Of a stretch of DNA of 27,916 nucleotides, positions 1 through 7,913 are shown in pieces. The translations under genes were made by a program, and so were the position numbers. The stretch lies in NCBI GenBank assembly GCA_913053665.1, contig CAJXGR010000004.1, positions 1 to 27,916 on the forward strand, in the 5' to 3' direction. Below the pieces are notes generated by a model. The model made no database searches. It was not told the origin of the DNA and saw only the letters and a program-made list of their open reading frames with translations. Numbering within the stretch: position 1 is the stretch's first letter; each line of letters starts with the position of its first letter. The stretch is from an uncultured Spirochaetia bacterium. Its GTDB lineage: Bacteria; Spirochaetota; UBA6919.

Positions 1-18
1 ACGGCTTAAGAGCTTCTC

Positions 19-51
19 CTGATATCCGCCTGATATCCGCCTGATATCCGC
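19..51. repeat. Three tandem copies of an 11-bp unit
   Basis: The unit CTGATATCCGC occurs three times head to tail without mismatch (19-29, 30-40, 41-51), and a partial fourth unit (CTG) follows. It lies in non-coding sequence at the window edge, so the array's neighbour on the left is unknown. The copies abut, so it is not a CRISPR. It looks like a short microsatellite-type repeat or part of a larger element outside the window. Confidence 0.8.
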
Positions 52-97
52 CTGTCTTTGGGGTGTTTGGTGGGGTGCTATTATCGTTTCATGAGAA

Positions 98-116
98 GTC
101 AGACAGAATGTCTGAC
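98..116. repeat. Palindromic repeat GTCAGACA-gaa-TGTCTGAC
   Basis: Perfect 8-bp arms (98-105 and 109-116) flank a 3-nt spacer. The element is followed by CTAC. Other intergenic palindromes in this window also end in GTAG/CTAC-type tips (6114-6150, 12713-12791), which suggests one dispersed class. It could act as a terminator of an upstream gene outside the window, but no T-run follows. Confidence 0.65.
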
Positions 117-206
117 CTACTATAGCTTTATCATGATTGGCTCATGAAATGGCTTGATGATGATCGATAATCTGTATTTTTTTCTGAAAAACTAAAATAA
201 CTGTTG

Positions 207-221
207 GTTTTATAATAAAAC
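207..221. promoter_or_regulatory. Candidate TetR-family operator
   Basis: The sequence GTTTTA-TAA-TAAAAC is a perfect 6-bp inverted repeat with a 3-nt centre. It overlaps a possible promoter for the downstream regulator: TTGGTT (204-209) and TATATT (226-231), 16 nt apart. TetR-family proteins commonly bind palindromes over their own promoters, so this is the natural candidate for autoregulation. AT-rich palindromes also arise by chance, so the call is tentative. Confidence 0.35.
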
Positions 222-247
222 TAGCTATATTTGTTGAGGATTCTAGA

Positions 248-271
248 ATGACATGTCAGTCTATGGGATAA
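248..271 (+). other. Seven-codon leader ORF ahead of the TetR-family gene
   Basis: An ATG at 248 follows GAGGA (236-240) at ideal spacing and encodes MTCQSMG, stopping at TAA 269-271, one base before the ATG of the regulator at 273. The regulator has only a weak GGGA (265-268) of its own. The short ORF could therefore load ribosomes for coupled initiation. Without comparative data this may be chance. Confidence 0.35.
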
Positions 272-272
272 A

Positions 273-857
273 ATGATTAAACTTGAACGAAAGAATTCCA
301 TACTATTAAGTGCTGAAGAGATTTTTGCCGAAAAAGGCTTTTTTTCAACCTCTGTGGCCGACATCATAAAACACGCTGGTATCGCCAGGGGGACGTTTTA
401 CTTATATTTTGACAGCAAGAAAACTATCTTTGACACCCTGCTGGATGATCTATTAGCCTCTGTGACCCATGCCATCAAGCGAATCGACATCAACGCATCC
501 CCTGATCCCTTGACTCAATTGAAAGATAATATTATGCGTATCGCTACGTTATTGAATAAGCGGCGTAATTTGACTAAAATCTTACTCACTTATGCAACCG
601 GAATTGATGAGGACTCTGATAAGAAAATACATTCCTTCTACCAGCAAATCCTGAAACTCATCGAGTCCGCCCTGATCCTTGGTACCGAAATGGCCATCCT
701 TAGACCTTGTAAAGCTAAACTTGTCGCCTCCTGCATTTTAGGGAGTATCAAAGAAGTAGCCCATTCTTTTATCAATATGACCAACCCTGTTGATGATATA
801 GAGGTCGTTGTAGACGAAATTATTCAGTTTGCCCTGGTGGGTCTACTGATCCATTAG
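273..857 (+). CDS. TetR/AcrR-family transcriptional regulator
   Basis: This 194-aa protein has the N-terminal helix-turn-helix typical of TetR regulators at about residues 8-52, with the family signature SVADIIKHAGIARGTFYLYF followed by the DSKKTIFD helix. The C-terminal two thirds are helical and poorly conserved, as expected for a ligand-binding and dimerisation domain whose effector cannot be read from sequence. Length is normal for the family. It lies 49 bp upstream of the activase gene on the same strand, with no obvious terminator between, so it probably controls the next two genes and may be co-transcribed with them. By analogy an acyl-CoA or related metabolite is a reasonable effector, but that is a guess. 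ATG 273 is the first start in frame; its own ribosome site is weak. Confidence 0.93.
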   Translation: MIKLERKNSILLSAEEIFAEKGFFSTSVADIIKHAGIARGTFYLYFDSKKTIFDTLLDDLLASVTHAIKRIDINASPDPLTQLKDNIMRIATLLNKRRNLTKILLTYATGIDEDSDKKIHSFYQQILKLIESALILGTEMAILRPCKAKLVASCILGSIKEVAHSFINMTNPVDDIEVVVDEIIQFALVGLLIH

Positions 858-906
858 ATATATACTTTGTAAGTTGTTTTCTTAAAGTTAATTAAGGAGA
901 AATAAA

Positions 907-3900
907 ATGGAAGAAAATCAGCACGTAAATAGTGCTCCCTATAAATCACCCTCAAAGAATGAGTCTGAATCTCAAAAAGTATCCAGGCTGATCATCGGTA
1001 TGGATGTTGGCTCAACAACAGTTAAAGCTGTTGTGATTGACCCGGAGACCAAAGAAATCCTCTGGCAGAACTATGAACGTCACGAAACTAAACAGCCTGA
1101 ACTCGTTCGAGACTATCTTAACAAGATTACAGACTCCTTTTCCTCTGTCCCAAGAGAGAATTGGCGTATTTTTATTACAGGTAGTGGGGGTGGAACCGTG
1201 TCGCCCCATATTGGTTCAAAGTTTGTCCATGAAGTCAATGCTGTTACCCTCGCAATGGAAGAACGTCATCCTGATGCTGGGTCGGTCATCGAATTAGGAG
1301 GACAAGACGCCAAGGTCATCATCTGGAAGATCGATCCCGTTACCGGGAACAAACAAGTCTTTACCAGTATGAATGATAAATGTGCGGGTGGAACAGGCGC
1401 TACCATTGACAAGATTGTCACAAAAGTCGGGATGAAGAACGAAGAACTTATTAAAATCCCTTTTGATGAGTCTAAACTCCATCATATCGCTGGGAAATGC
1501 GGTGTCTTTGCGGAGACTGATGTGGTCAACCTTCTGAAAGCTGGTGTCCCCTCGGATGAAATCATGTGCTCCTTAGCAGAAGCCATTATCAAACAGAATC
1601 TTAGCGTCTTGACTCGAGGAAACGTACTACGGGACACGGTTTATTTGCTGGGTGGACCCAATACTTACCTTCCATTTCTTAAAGAAGCGTGGAAAAAAAG
1701 GATTCCTGAAATCTGGAAAGAACGCAAGTGGAAAACCCCTGAGGGCATAAGCCCTGAAGACCTTATAGTCGTCCCGGAAAACGCTCAATATTATGCGGCT
1801 TACGGCTCAGCCTTATTTGGCATCCATGAAGACTCATCTATTGGTGTCTACAAGGGCATCGATGAGTTGGTCAACTACATTGAAAATGGTCGTAAAGACA
1901 AACTCCTTAGTGATGGGGCAAGCAAAGGGCTTGTCAAAGACCGTAAGGAGTATAAAGATTTTTCTGACGACTATTCCATAGCTCCTTTTCAGCAGGCTAC
2001 CTATGAAAAAGGCTCTACCGTAAAGGCTGTGATTGGAGTCGATGGAGGATCTACCTCTACCAAAGGGGTTCTCATGGATATGGATGGAAAGCTTATTGCC
2101 AAAGCCTATCAGCTTTCCAATGGAAACCCCATACAGGACACTAAAGAAATATTGGCTCAGCTTCGTGATCAAGTTCACTCGCAGGGTGCTCACCTTGAAG
2201 TCATGGGCTTTGGTACCACCGGCTATGCCGCCGATGTCCTTGAAGAGGCCATGTTAGCCGATGTAAACCTTGTTGAAACTGTGGCACACATGAGATCAGC
2301 CACTCACTTCTATGGAGACATTGATGTCATCGTGGATGTGGGAGGACAGGATATAAAAGTTCTCTTTATGGAAAATGGAAGGATCAAAGACTTTAAGCTC
2401 AACACCCAGTGCTCCGCTGGAAACGGGTATTTCCTTCAAGGGATGGCACAGCAGTTCGGTATCGACATCAAGGAATACGCAAATTATGCCTTTGAGGCAG
2501 AGATTGCACCCATCTTCAACTATGGATGCGCTGTCTTCATGGAACAAGATAAAGTGAACTTCCAACAACAAGGCTGGCAAAAAGAAGAGATGATGGCCGG
2601 TTTAGCCTTAGTTCTTCCACTCAATATATGGCAATATGTCGTCCAGGAACCTAACCTTAAGAAATATGGTAAACGCTTTGTCCTACAGGGTGGAACCCAA
2701 TACAACCTGGCGGCTGTGAAGTCTCAGGTGGATTATATCAAAGAAAAAGTCCCGGGGGCTATTGTCAAAGTGCATCAACACGCTGGCGAGTCCGGTGCCA
2801 TTGGTACTGCCTTGGAAGTCATCCGTGTGGTTCAGGAAAAGGGTGAGTCATCCTTTGTTGGACTGGAAAATGCCATTGGGATAACCTATACAACAACAAC
2901 AAGTGAAGATACACGATGCTATTTCTGCCCTAATCATTGTTCACGTACCTTCATTGATACCACGACTCCAACGGGACTAACAGCCAGGTATATCTCTGGA
3001 TTCTCCTGTGAAAAAGGAACTGTGGAAGATGAAGACGCCCTTAAAACATTAAATGAAAAAACAAAAGATCTCAAGAAACTCTATCCTAATATAGTAGATT
3101 ATGCGGCCAAGCTCTCTTTCCGGGACTTCAAACCTCAGCTTATCCCTGAGGGCCAACAGATTGAAGAGGAAAAAGAGATTCGATCCCTATTCAAAAAGAG
3201 AAATATGACGATCACTCGACCTTTAGAACGGGCCAGTGACGAATGGATCCAGAAGCGTAAGAACATACGGATCGGGATACCTAAAGCGTTGAATCTGTAT
3301 TCTACAGCTCCTTTTTGGAAAGCTTATCTCCAGACCATTGGAATACCCAAAGCAAATATCATTTTCTCCGATTTCACAAACGATGAGTTGTGGTCTCAGG
3401 GGAGTAAATGGGGTTCCATTGATCCCTGTTTCCCTTCCAAAGTGGCGAATGCTCATATCCATAACTTAATATTCCAGAAGTCCAATGAGAAACGACACAT
3501 TGATATTCTATTCTTCCCAATCGTGACTCATTTGCAGACTCAGCTTAAAAATACCCTTGATAATGCGGCCTGTCCTATTTCAGCAGGAGCTCCTGAGGTT
3601 ATTAAAGCCGCCTTCACCCGTGAGAAAGATGTTTTTAAAGAACATGACATGACCTATTACGCTCCCAACTTCAAGATGGATGAAGAAAACCTCTTTAAAG
3701 ATCAGCTATTTCAAAACTTCAATGAACTTTTAGGGGTCACTGAAGATGAAAACGAATGGGCTTTTCATGAGGCTAGCAAGGCTCTGCAAGACTATGACAG
3801 ACTGCAAAAAGAAAAGGGTAAAGCTCTCATTGAGGATCTAAAGGCTAAAAACAAAGTGGGGGTTGTGATGCTTGGAAGACCTTATCACAACGATCCTGGA

Positions 3901-4482
3901 CTAAATCATGATATACTGGAGTCTATTCAGGTCATGGGATTTCCCGTACTGTCTATGCAAAGCCTTCCTCAGGACAAGGAATTCCTGGATGAGGTGTTTG
4001 GCAAGGATGTTCAGGAAGGATTTATCACCGATCCCATGGATATAACCGATGTGTGGAAGAACTGTTACTCTGAAAACAGCTCCTTCAAGATATGGGCCGC
4101 TAAAGTCGCCGCACGCCATCCAAACCTTGTGGTGGTCGATTTAAGCAACTTCAAATGCGGTCATGACTCTCCAATCTACAACGTTATAGAACGTATTATG
4201 GAAACATCCAATACACCGTATTTTACCTTCCATGACATTGATGAGAACAAGCCGGCTGGATCCATAAAAATAAGAACCAAGACGATAAAATACTTCCTTG
4301 AACGCTATGAAGCAAGTTTAGCCAATCGTCAGTTTAGATTGGCTGAGCTAGAGGAAAGGATGAATAAGAAACGTGAAGAACTCCATGATCTACACAGGGT
4401 CAGCGGTGACTTTAACGTTCAGTTCATTCCTCATCCTCTTTCTGTTGAGGCCAATGAAAAAGAGACTGTCTCTGTCTCATAA
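907..4482 (+). CDS. 2-hydroxyacyl-CoA dehydratase activase-type protein: two ASKHA domains plus DUF2229 (large part)
   Basis: This 1191-aa cytoplasmic protein has two BcrAD/BadFG ATPase domains. The first has phosphate-binding GMDVGSTTVK (31-40), and cluster-type cysteines C159 (NDKCAGGTG) and C198 (GKCGVFAE). The second starts near residue 376 with GVDGGSTSTKG and has C502 (TQCSAGNG) and C541 (YGCAVFME). In HgdC-type activators one such pair per subunit binds a shared [4Fe-4S] cluster and ATP hydrolysis drives electron transfer to the dehydratase, so one chain here could carry the equivalent of an activator dimer. A Cys motif CYFCPNHC follows near 671-678. The rest is DUF2229-like (IRIGIPKALNLYSTAPFW; MLGRPYHNDPG). 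AAGGAG at 894-899 supports ATG 907. The usual C-terminal region of such proteins is encoded separately, 30 bp downstream. Family is certain; substrate is not. Confidence 0.93.
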   Translation: MEENQHVNSAPYKSPSKNESESQKVSRLIIGMDVGSTTVKAVVIDPETKEILWQNYERHETKQPELVRDYLNKITDSFSSVPRENWRIFITGSGGGTVSPHIGSKFVHEVNAVTLAMEERHPDAGSVIELGGQDAKVIIWKIDPVTGNKQVFTSMNDKCAGGTGATIDKIVTKVGMKNEELIKIPFDESKLHHIAGKCGVFAETDVVNLLKAGVPSDEIMCSLAEAIIKQNLSVLTRGNVLRDTVYLLGGPNTYLPFLKEAWKKRIPEIWKERKWKTPEGISPEDLIVVPENAQYYAAYGSALFGIHEDSSIGVYKGIDELVNYIENGRKDKLLSDGASKGLVKDRKEYKDFSDDYSIAPFQQATYEKGSTVKAVIGVDGGSTSTKGVLMDMDGKLIAKAYQLSNGNPIQDTKEILAQLRDQVHSQGAHLEVMGFGTTGYAADVLEEAMLADVNLVETVAHMRSATHFYGDIDVIVDVGGQDIKVLFMENGRIKDFKLNTQCSAGNGYFLQGMAQQFGIDIKEYANYAFEAEIAPIFNYGCAVFMEQDKVNFQQQGWQKEEMMAGLALVLPLNIWQYVVQEPNLKKYGKRFVLQGGTQYNLAAVKSQVDYIKEKVPGAIVKVHQHAGESGAIGTALEVIRVVQEKGESSFVGLENAIGITYTTTTSEDTRCYFCPNHCSRTFIDTTTPTGLTARYISGFSCEKGTVEDEDALKTLNEKTKDLKKLYPNIVDYAAKLSFRDFKPQLIPEGQQIEEEKEIRSLFKKRNMTITRPLERASDEWIQKRKNIRIGIPKALNLYSTAPFWKAYLQTIGIPKANIIFSDFTNDELWSQGSKWGSIDPCFPSKVANAHIHNLIFQKSNEKRHIDILFFPIVTHLQTQLKNTLDNAACPISAGAPEVIKAAFTREKDVFKEHDMTYYAPNFKMDEENLFKDQLFQNFNELLGVTEDENEWAFHEASKALQDYDRLQKEKGKALIEDLKAKNKVGVVMLGRPYHNDPGLNHDILESIQVMGFPVLSMQSLPQDKEFLDEVFGKDVQEGFITDPMDITDVWKNCYSENSSFKIWAAKVAARHPNLVVVDLSNFKCGHDSPIYNVIERIMETSNTPYFTFHDIDENKPAGSIKIRTKTIKYFLERYEASLANRQFRLAELEERMNKKREELHDLHRVSGDFNVQFIPHPLSVEANEKETVSVS

Positions 4483-4512
4483 TTATATATGAATCATTAA
4501 ATTGGAGGTTCC

Positions 4513-6078
4513 ATGCTTAAAGAATCAACTTTAGAAAAAGATAAATTAATTGACGAAACATTGCGTCACTTCGAAATAGAAGAACGTGAGAAACTTGATC
4601 TTCTTCCCAACCTTGTTGAAGAGTGGAAGAAGCCTGAAGAAGAAAAGTTTTATGCGGCTCAAAGAGGTTTTACAACCATTCTCCTTGGAGGCCTTACGAA
4701 GGCTCATGACTATCTTGTCCAAGGGGGCTTTGAAGGCCTTGGCTACAAGGTCCAATGCCTGGAATGTCCGGATAGCGAGGCTCTAAGATATGGTAAAGAG
4801 ATGGGGAATCGTGGACAGTGTAATCCAACGTACTTCACGGTGGGTAACCTTGTCAAACACCTTATCCAACTTCGTGACGAGAATGGACTCTCAGTAGAAG
4901 AGATCAATAAGAACTATATCTTCCTGACAGCTGGCGCCTGCGGCCCTTGTCGCTTTGGCATGTACGAAGCTGAGTACAGGAAGGCTTTAACAGATGCCGG
5001 TTTTCCCGGCTTCAGGGTGATCACTTTCGAGCAAAAAGTGGATATGCAGGCTGTTAAAGACTTGGGGCTTGAAATGAACTTCAAGTTTTATAAGACTCTT
5101 ATCAAGGCTTTCATTGCGGCTGACTTGATTAATGCTTTAGGATACCGAATTCGGCCCTACGAAGTCAACGAAGGCGAAACAAACAAGGTTTTAGAGGAAT
5201 GCAAAGACATCCTTTATAAGTCGTTCAGCCAAAAGAAATGGCTTTCCATTGCTCTTTGGAAGATCAGGAAAAAGATAGCAAAAATTGAGGTTAATTACCT
5301 TCAGCCTAAACCGGTGGTTGATATTATCGGTGAATTCTGGGCTATGACCACTGAAGGTGACGGAAACTATCATATGCAAAGCTGGTTAGAGAAGGAAGGG
5401 GCTGAAGTGCATGTTCAACAGGTTGTTTTCTGGCTCATGTACACCATTTGGGAAGTTGAGAAGTTCTATACCGATAGAATCCATCTTAAAAAGCATGATG
5501 AGAAAGGTTTAAAAGGGGAAAAGCCTAAAAAAGCCCTTCGACTCATTCGTCTAAGCCGAGTATTACTGAAAGCCTTTTATGGCACTTACGCTCGACTGGC
5601 CGGTCTTAAAATGGTCAAACTCCCTGATATGACTGAAATAGAAGCTTACGCCAAAGAGTATTACAACACAAGCCTAAGCGGCGGCGAGGGTCATATGGAA
5701 GTGGGAAAGCTGATTGCAGCAGCCAAAAAGAAGAAGTCCCACATGGTCCTGTCTATCAAGCCTTTTGGATGTATGCCTTCAGCAGGCGTTTCTGACGGTG
5801 TTCAATCACGTATTCAGGAACTATACCCGGATATCATCTTCTATCCCATTGAAACCAGTGGTGATGGTGCTGTCAACGTCTATTCAAGGGTTCAAATGAT
5901 GCTTTACAAAGCTAAACTCAAGGCTAAAGAAGAGTTTGAAGCTCTCCTTACTGAGCATAAGGTCACAACTAATGATCTAAACGGTAAGGCAGCGGCCAAG
6001 AAGGTTCAAAAGGCACTTCACAGAAGTCCTCATCGATCCACTTCAACGGCCTCAAATGTTGCCCTTGAATTAGTTTAG
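4513..6078 (+). CDS. 2-hydroxyacyl-CoA dehydratase activase-type protein, Cys-rich C-terminal part (HgdB/DUF2229-related)
   Basis: This 521-aa protein corresponds to the C-terminal segment of the large CoA-activase proteins and is related to dehydratase-type (HgdB/YjiM-like) domains. Conserved cysteines are C82 and C85 (QCLECPDSE), C103 (GQCNPTYF), C143 and C146 (GACGPCRFGMYEAEY), and one near 421 in KPFGCMPSAG, which probably ligate one or more Fe-S clusters. The C-terminal ETSGDGAVN and an ending helix are also typical. The start ATG 4513 has GGAGG about 7 nt upstream, and the gene follows the 1191-aa partner by 30 bp, so both should be made together and form one complex. No CoA-transferase, ligase or electron-transfer flavoprotein gene lies nearby to reveal the substrate. 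Other members of the family may have non-dehydratase reductive roles. Confidence 0.88.
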   Translation: MLKESTLEKDKLIDETLRHFEIEEREKLDLLPNLVEEWKKPEEEKFYAAQRGFTTILLGGLTKAHDYLVQGGFEGLGYKVQCLECPDSEALRYGKEMGNRGQCNPTYFTVGNLVKHLIQLRDENGLSVEEINKNYIFLTAGACGPCRFGMYEAEYRKALTDAGFPGFRVITFEQKVDMQAVKDLGLEMNFKFYKTLIKAFIAADLINALGYRIRPYEVNEGETNKVLEECKDILYKSFSQKKWLSIALWKIRKKIAKIEVNYLQPKPVVDIIGEFWAMTTEGDGNYHMQSWLEKEGAEVHVQQVVFWLMYTIWEVEKFYTDRIHLKKHDEKGLKGEKPKKALRLIRLSRVLLKAFYGTYARLAGLKMVKLPDMTEIEAYAKEYYNTSLSGGEGHMEVGKLIAAAKKKKSHMVLSIKPFGCMPSAGVSDGVQSRIQELYPDIIFYPIETSGDGAVNVYSRVQMMLYKAKLKAKEEFEALLTEHKVTTNDLNGKAAAKKVQKALHRSPHRSTSTASNVALELV

Positions 6079-6113
6079 TACTGGTATCTGTAAAATTATG
6101 TTAATTACCAACA

Positions 6114-6150
6114 CGTTGTAGGGGCGACCCGGCGGGTCGCCCCTACAACG
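6114..6150. repeat. GC-rich 37-bp perfect palindromic repeat
   Basis: The arm CGTTGTAGGGGCGACCC (6114-6130) is perfectly complementary to 6134-6150 around a GGC centre. It is far more GC-rich than its AT-rich surroundings, which indicates an independent element. It follows the activase operon and could fold as an intrinsic terminator, but no T-run follows, so it is better explained as a dispersed palindromic repeat that may also act on RNA. Confidence 0.8.
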
Positions 6151-6273
6151 ACTGGCTAATGCGACACTTTTCTAGGCCACGGACCTGTTCTGAAAAGTCC
6201 TCCAAAAAAAGACTCTGTTTTTTCCTATTTATGAACTATTATATAGTGACAAACACTAAATTAGGAGTCCACT

Positions 6274-6984
6274 ATGAGCATCCATCGTTTTATAACATTA
6301 CTTTGTCTATTTATTTTGATGGTCGCAATAGCCCCATCTTGTGGAAACGATAAACCACTCGTAAAGAAATCACTCGTAGAGAAGTATACAGTTGGTATGG
6401 GTATTCCAGTTGGTAATCATAATTATAAACGTTCAAAACGTAGAAGAGGACGGGGACACAAACGATACAAAAGAAAACGTAAGAAAAATAGACCCGTTGG
6501 CACTAAAAGCTACCGTGAAAGTGATGTAATATCCCCTGGTACAAAGGGTTTTAGCGAAGAAGATGAAACCGTAGCTGCTAGAAACAACGATTCCAACCAA
6601 CCCCAAAACCGTGAACAATACGGGAAATACATTGAGAACCCACGTACCAGCCCACGCAAAGAGCCTGTGAGCACCTTTAGTATTGATGTGGACACGGGAA
6701 GCTACACCAACACCAGACGCTTTCTCACAAGACAAAAACGCCTCCCACCCCCTGATTCTGTCCGTATAGAAGAGTTCATCAACTATTTTACCTATCAATA
6801 CCCTATCCCTAAAGGAAGAACGCCCTTTTCAATCCACTATGAACTGGCTCCATCGCCTTTTGACTCAAATCGATACCTGCTTCATATTGGCCTGCAGGGA
6901 AAGAAGCCAAAAGGACAAGATCACCATTGTGGTCTACGCAGGAGCCGCAGGACTTGTCCTCCCACCCACGAACGGATCCAATAA
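6274..6984 (+). pseudogene. Von Willebrand factor A lipoprotein, broken copy: 5' fragment
   Basis: This reading frame encodes a lipoprotein signal (MSIHRFITLL..., lipobox APSC with C23), a basic linker, and the N-terminal domain found before the vWA domain in YfbK-like proteins (NREQYGKYIENP, STFSIDVDTGSYTN). Coding similarity to the intact copy downstream runs to HIGLQGKKP, ending near 6909. There 125 nt are missing relative to the paralogue (its 8553-8678, less one base). The deletion removes the segment holding the MIDAS motif DxSxS and shifts the frame, so the last roughly 25 codons to 6984 are out of frame and meaningless. AGGAG at 6263-6267 gives the start good support. An anchored N-terminal fragment could still be made. 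Confidence 0.85.
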
Positions 6985-7870
6985 AGACCGCATTAAAGAA
7001 GCTCTAAAAAGGCTTTCAGCGGGAGGATCCACAGCCGGATCCCGGGGGATTCAGTTGGCCTATCAGATGGCTGAAAAGGCTTTCATCCAGGGAGGCATCA
7101 ACCGGGTGATTCTCGCCACCGATGGAGACTTCAATGTGGGGATCACCAGCCACAGTCGACTCATTAAACTCATTGAACAGAAGCGTAAATCAGGCATTGC
7201 CTTAACCGTATTGGGCTTTGGGATGTACAATCTAAATGATAGAACCATGGAACAATTGGCTAACAAGGGGAATGGCAACTATTTCTACATTGACACCCTG
7301 AATGAAGCGAGGAAAGTACTAGTTACAGAGTCGGCTTCCACCCTTCAGACCATTGCCAAGGATGTGAAGATCCAGGTAGAGTTCAACCCACGATATGTAA
7401 AATCCTACAGGCTTTTGGGTTATGAAAACCGTAAACTGAGACGCAGAGACTTTGACGACGACACCATCGACGCTGGCGAGATCGGTGCAGGACATACGGT
7501 CACAGCTATTTACGAGCTTACTTTGACCGACAGGGCTGTTCCCGGTCGATCCCGTAACAGTCGATTCAATGGCGAAATCGCCTTTTTCAGGCTACGATAC
7601 AAGAAGCCTGGCGGGAGTCGAAGCCGTCTCATTGAGAAACCTCTCCTCAAATCCCATATTCTTACCGATGAACCCAGTGATGATTTCTTGTTCTCATCAG
7701 CCGTAGCCTATTTCGCCCAGCGATTACGTAAAAGTAAATACAATCGAAACGTGAGCTACAATAGAATCCTGAAGGTCATGAAGCAAAGCAGAGGACAGGA
7801 CAAGTTTTCCTATCGCAAGGAGTGTGAATCATTGGTCTCTATGGCCATCCAGTACTCCAGACCAAAGTAA
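6839..7870 (+). pseudogene. Von Willebrand factor A protein, broken copy: 3' fragment (vWA remainder plus DUF3520-like domain)
   Basis: Meaningful homology starts at 6911 (KDKITIVVYAGAAG) and continues to 7870. It contains the later vWA strands, with the MIDAS threonine region (GGSTAGSRGI) and the ATDGDFNVG aspartate, then a C-terminal DUF3520-like domain (AGEIGAGHTVTAIYELTL, DDFLFSSAVAYFAQRLR). The listed first 24 codons overlap the 5' fragment in another frame and are not real protein. No ribosome site or plausible start serves this piece alone. Without the DxSxS loop the vWA domain cannot make a normal metal site. The remaining coding sequence shows no further stop, so inactivation looks recent, unless the deletion is an assembly error. 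Confidence 0.85.
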
Positions 7871-7913
7871 TGATTATAAAATCATTAAATTAAACTATTT
7901 TAGGAGGAATCCT

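Noticed and set aside
19..51. CRISPR array
   Set aside because: The units are 11 bp and directly abutting, with no spacers and no cas genes in the window.
1834..2193. Antisense ORF of 119 codons inside the activase gene
   Set aside because: It is fully within a strongly supported coding sequence on the opposite strand, with no recognisable domain or ribosome site.
6900..6990. Programmed frameshift joining the two vWA fragments
   Set aside because: The fragments lack 125 nt found in the paralogue, including the MIDAS motif, so a ribosomal shift could not restore a working protein.
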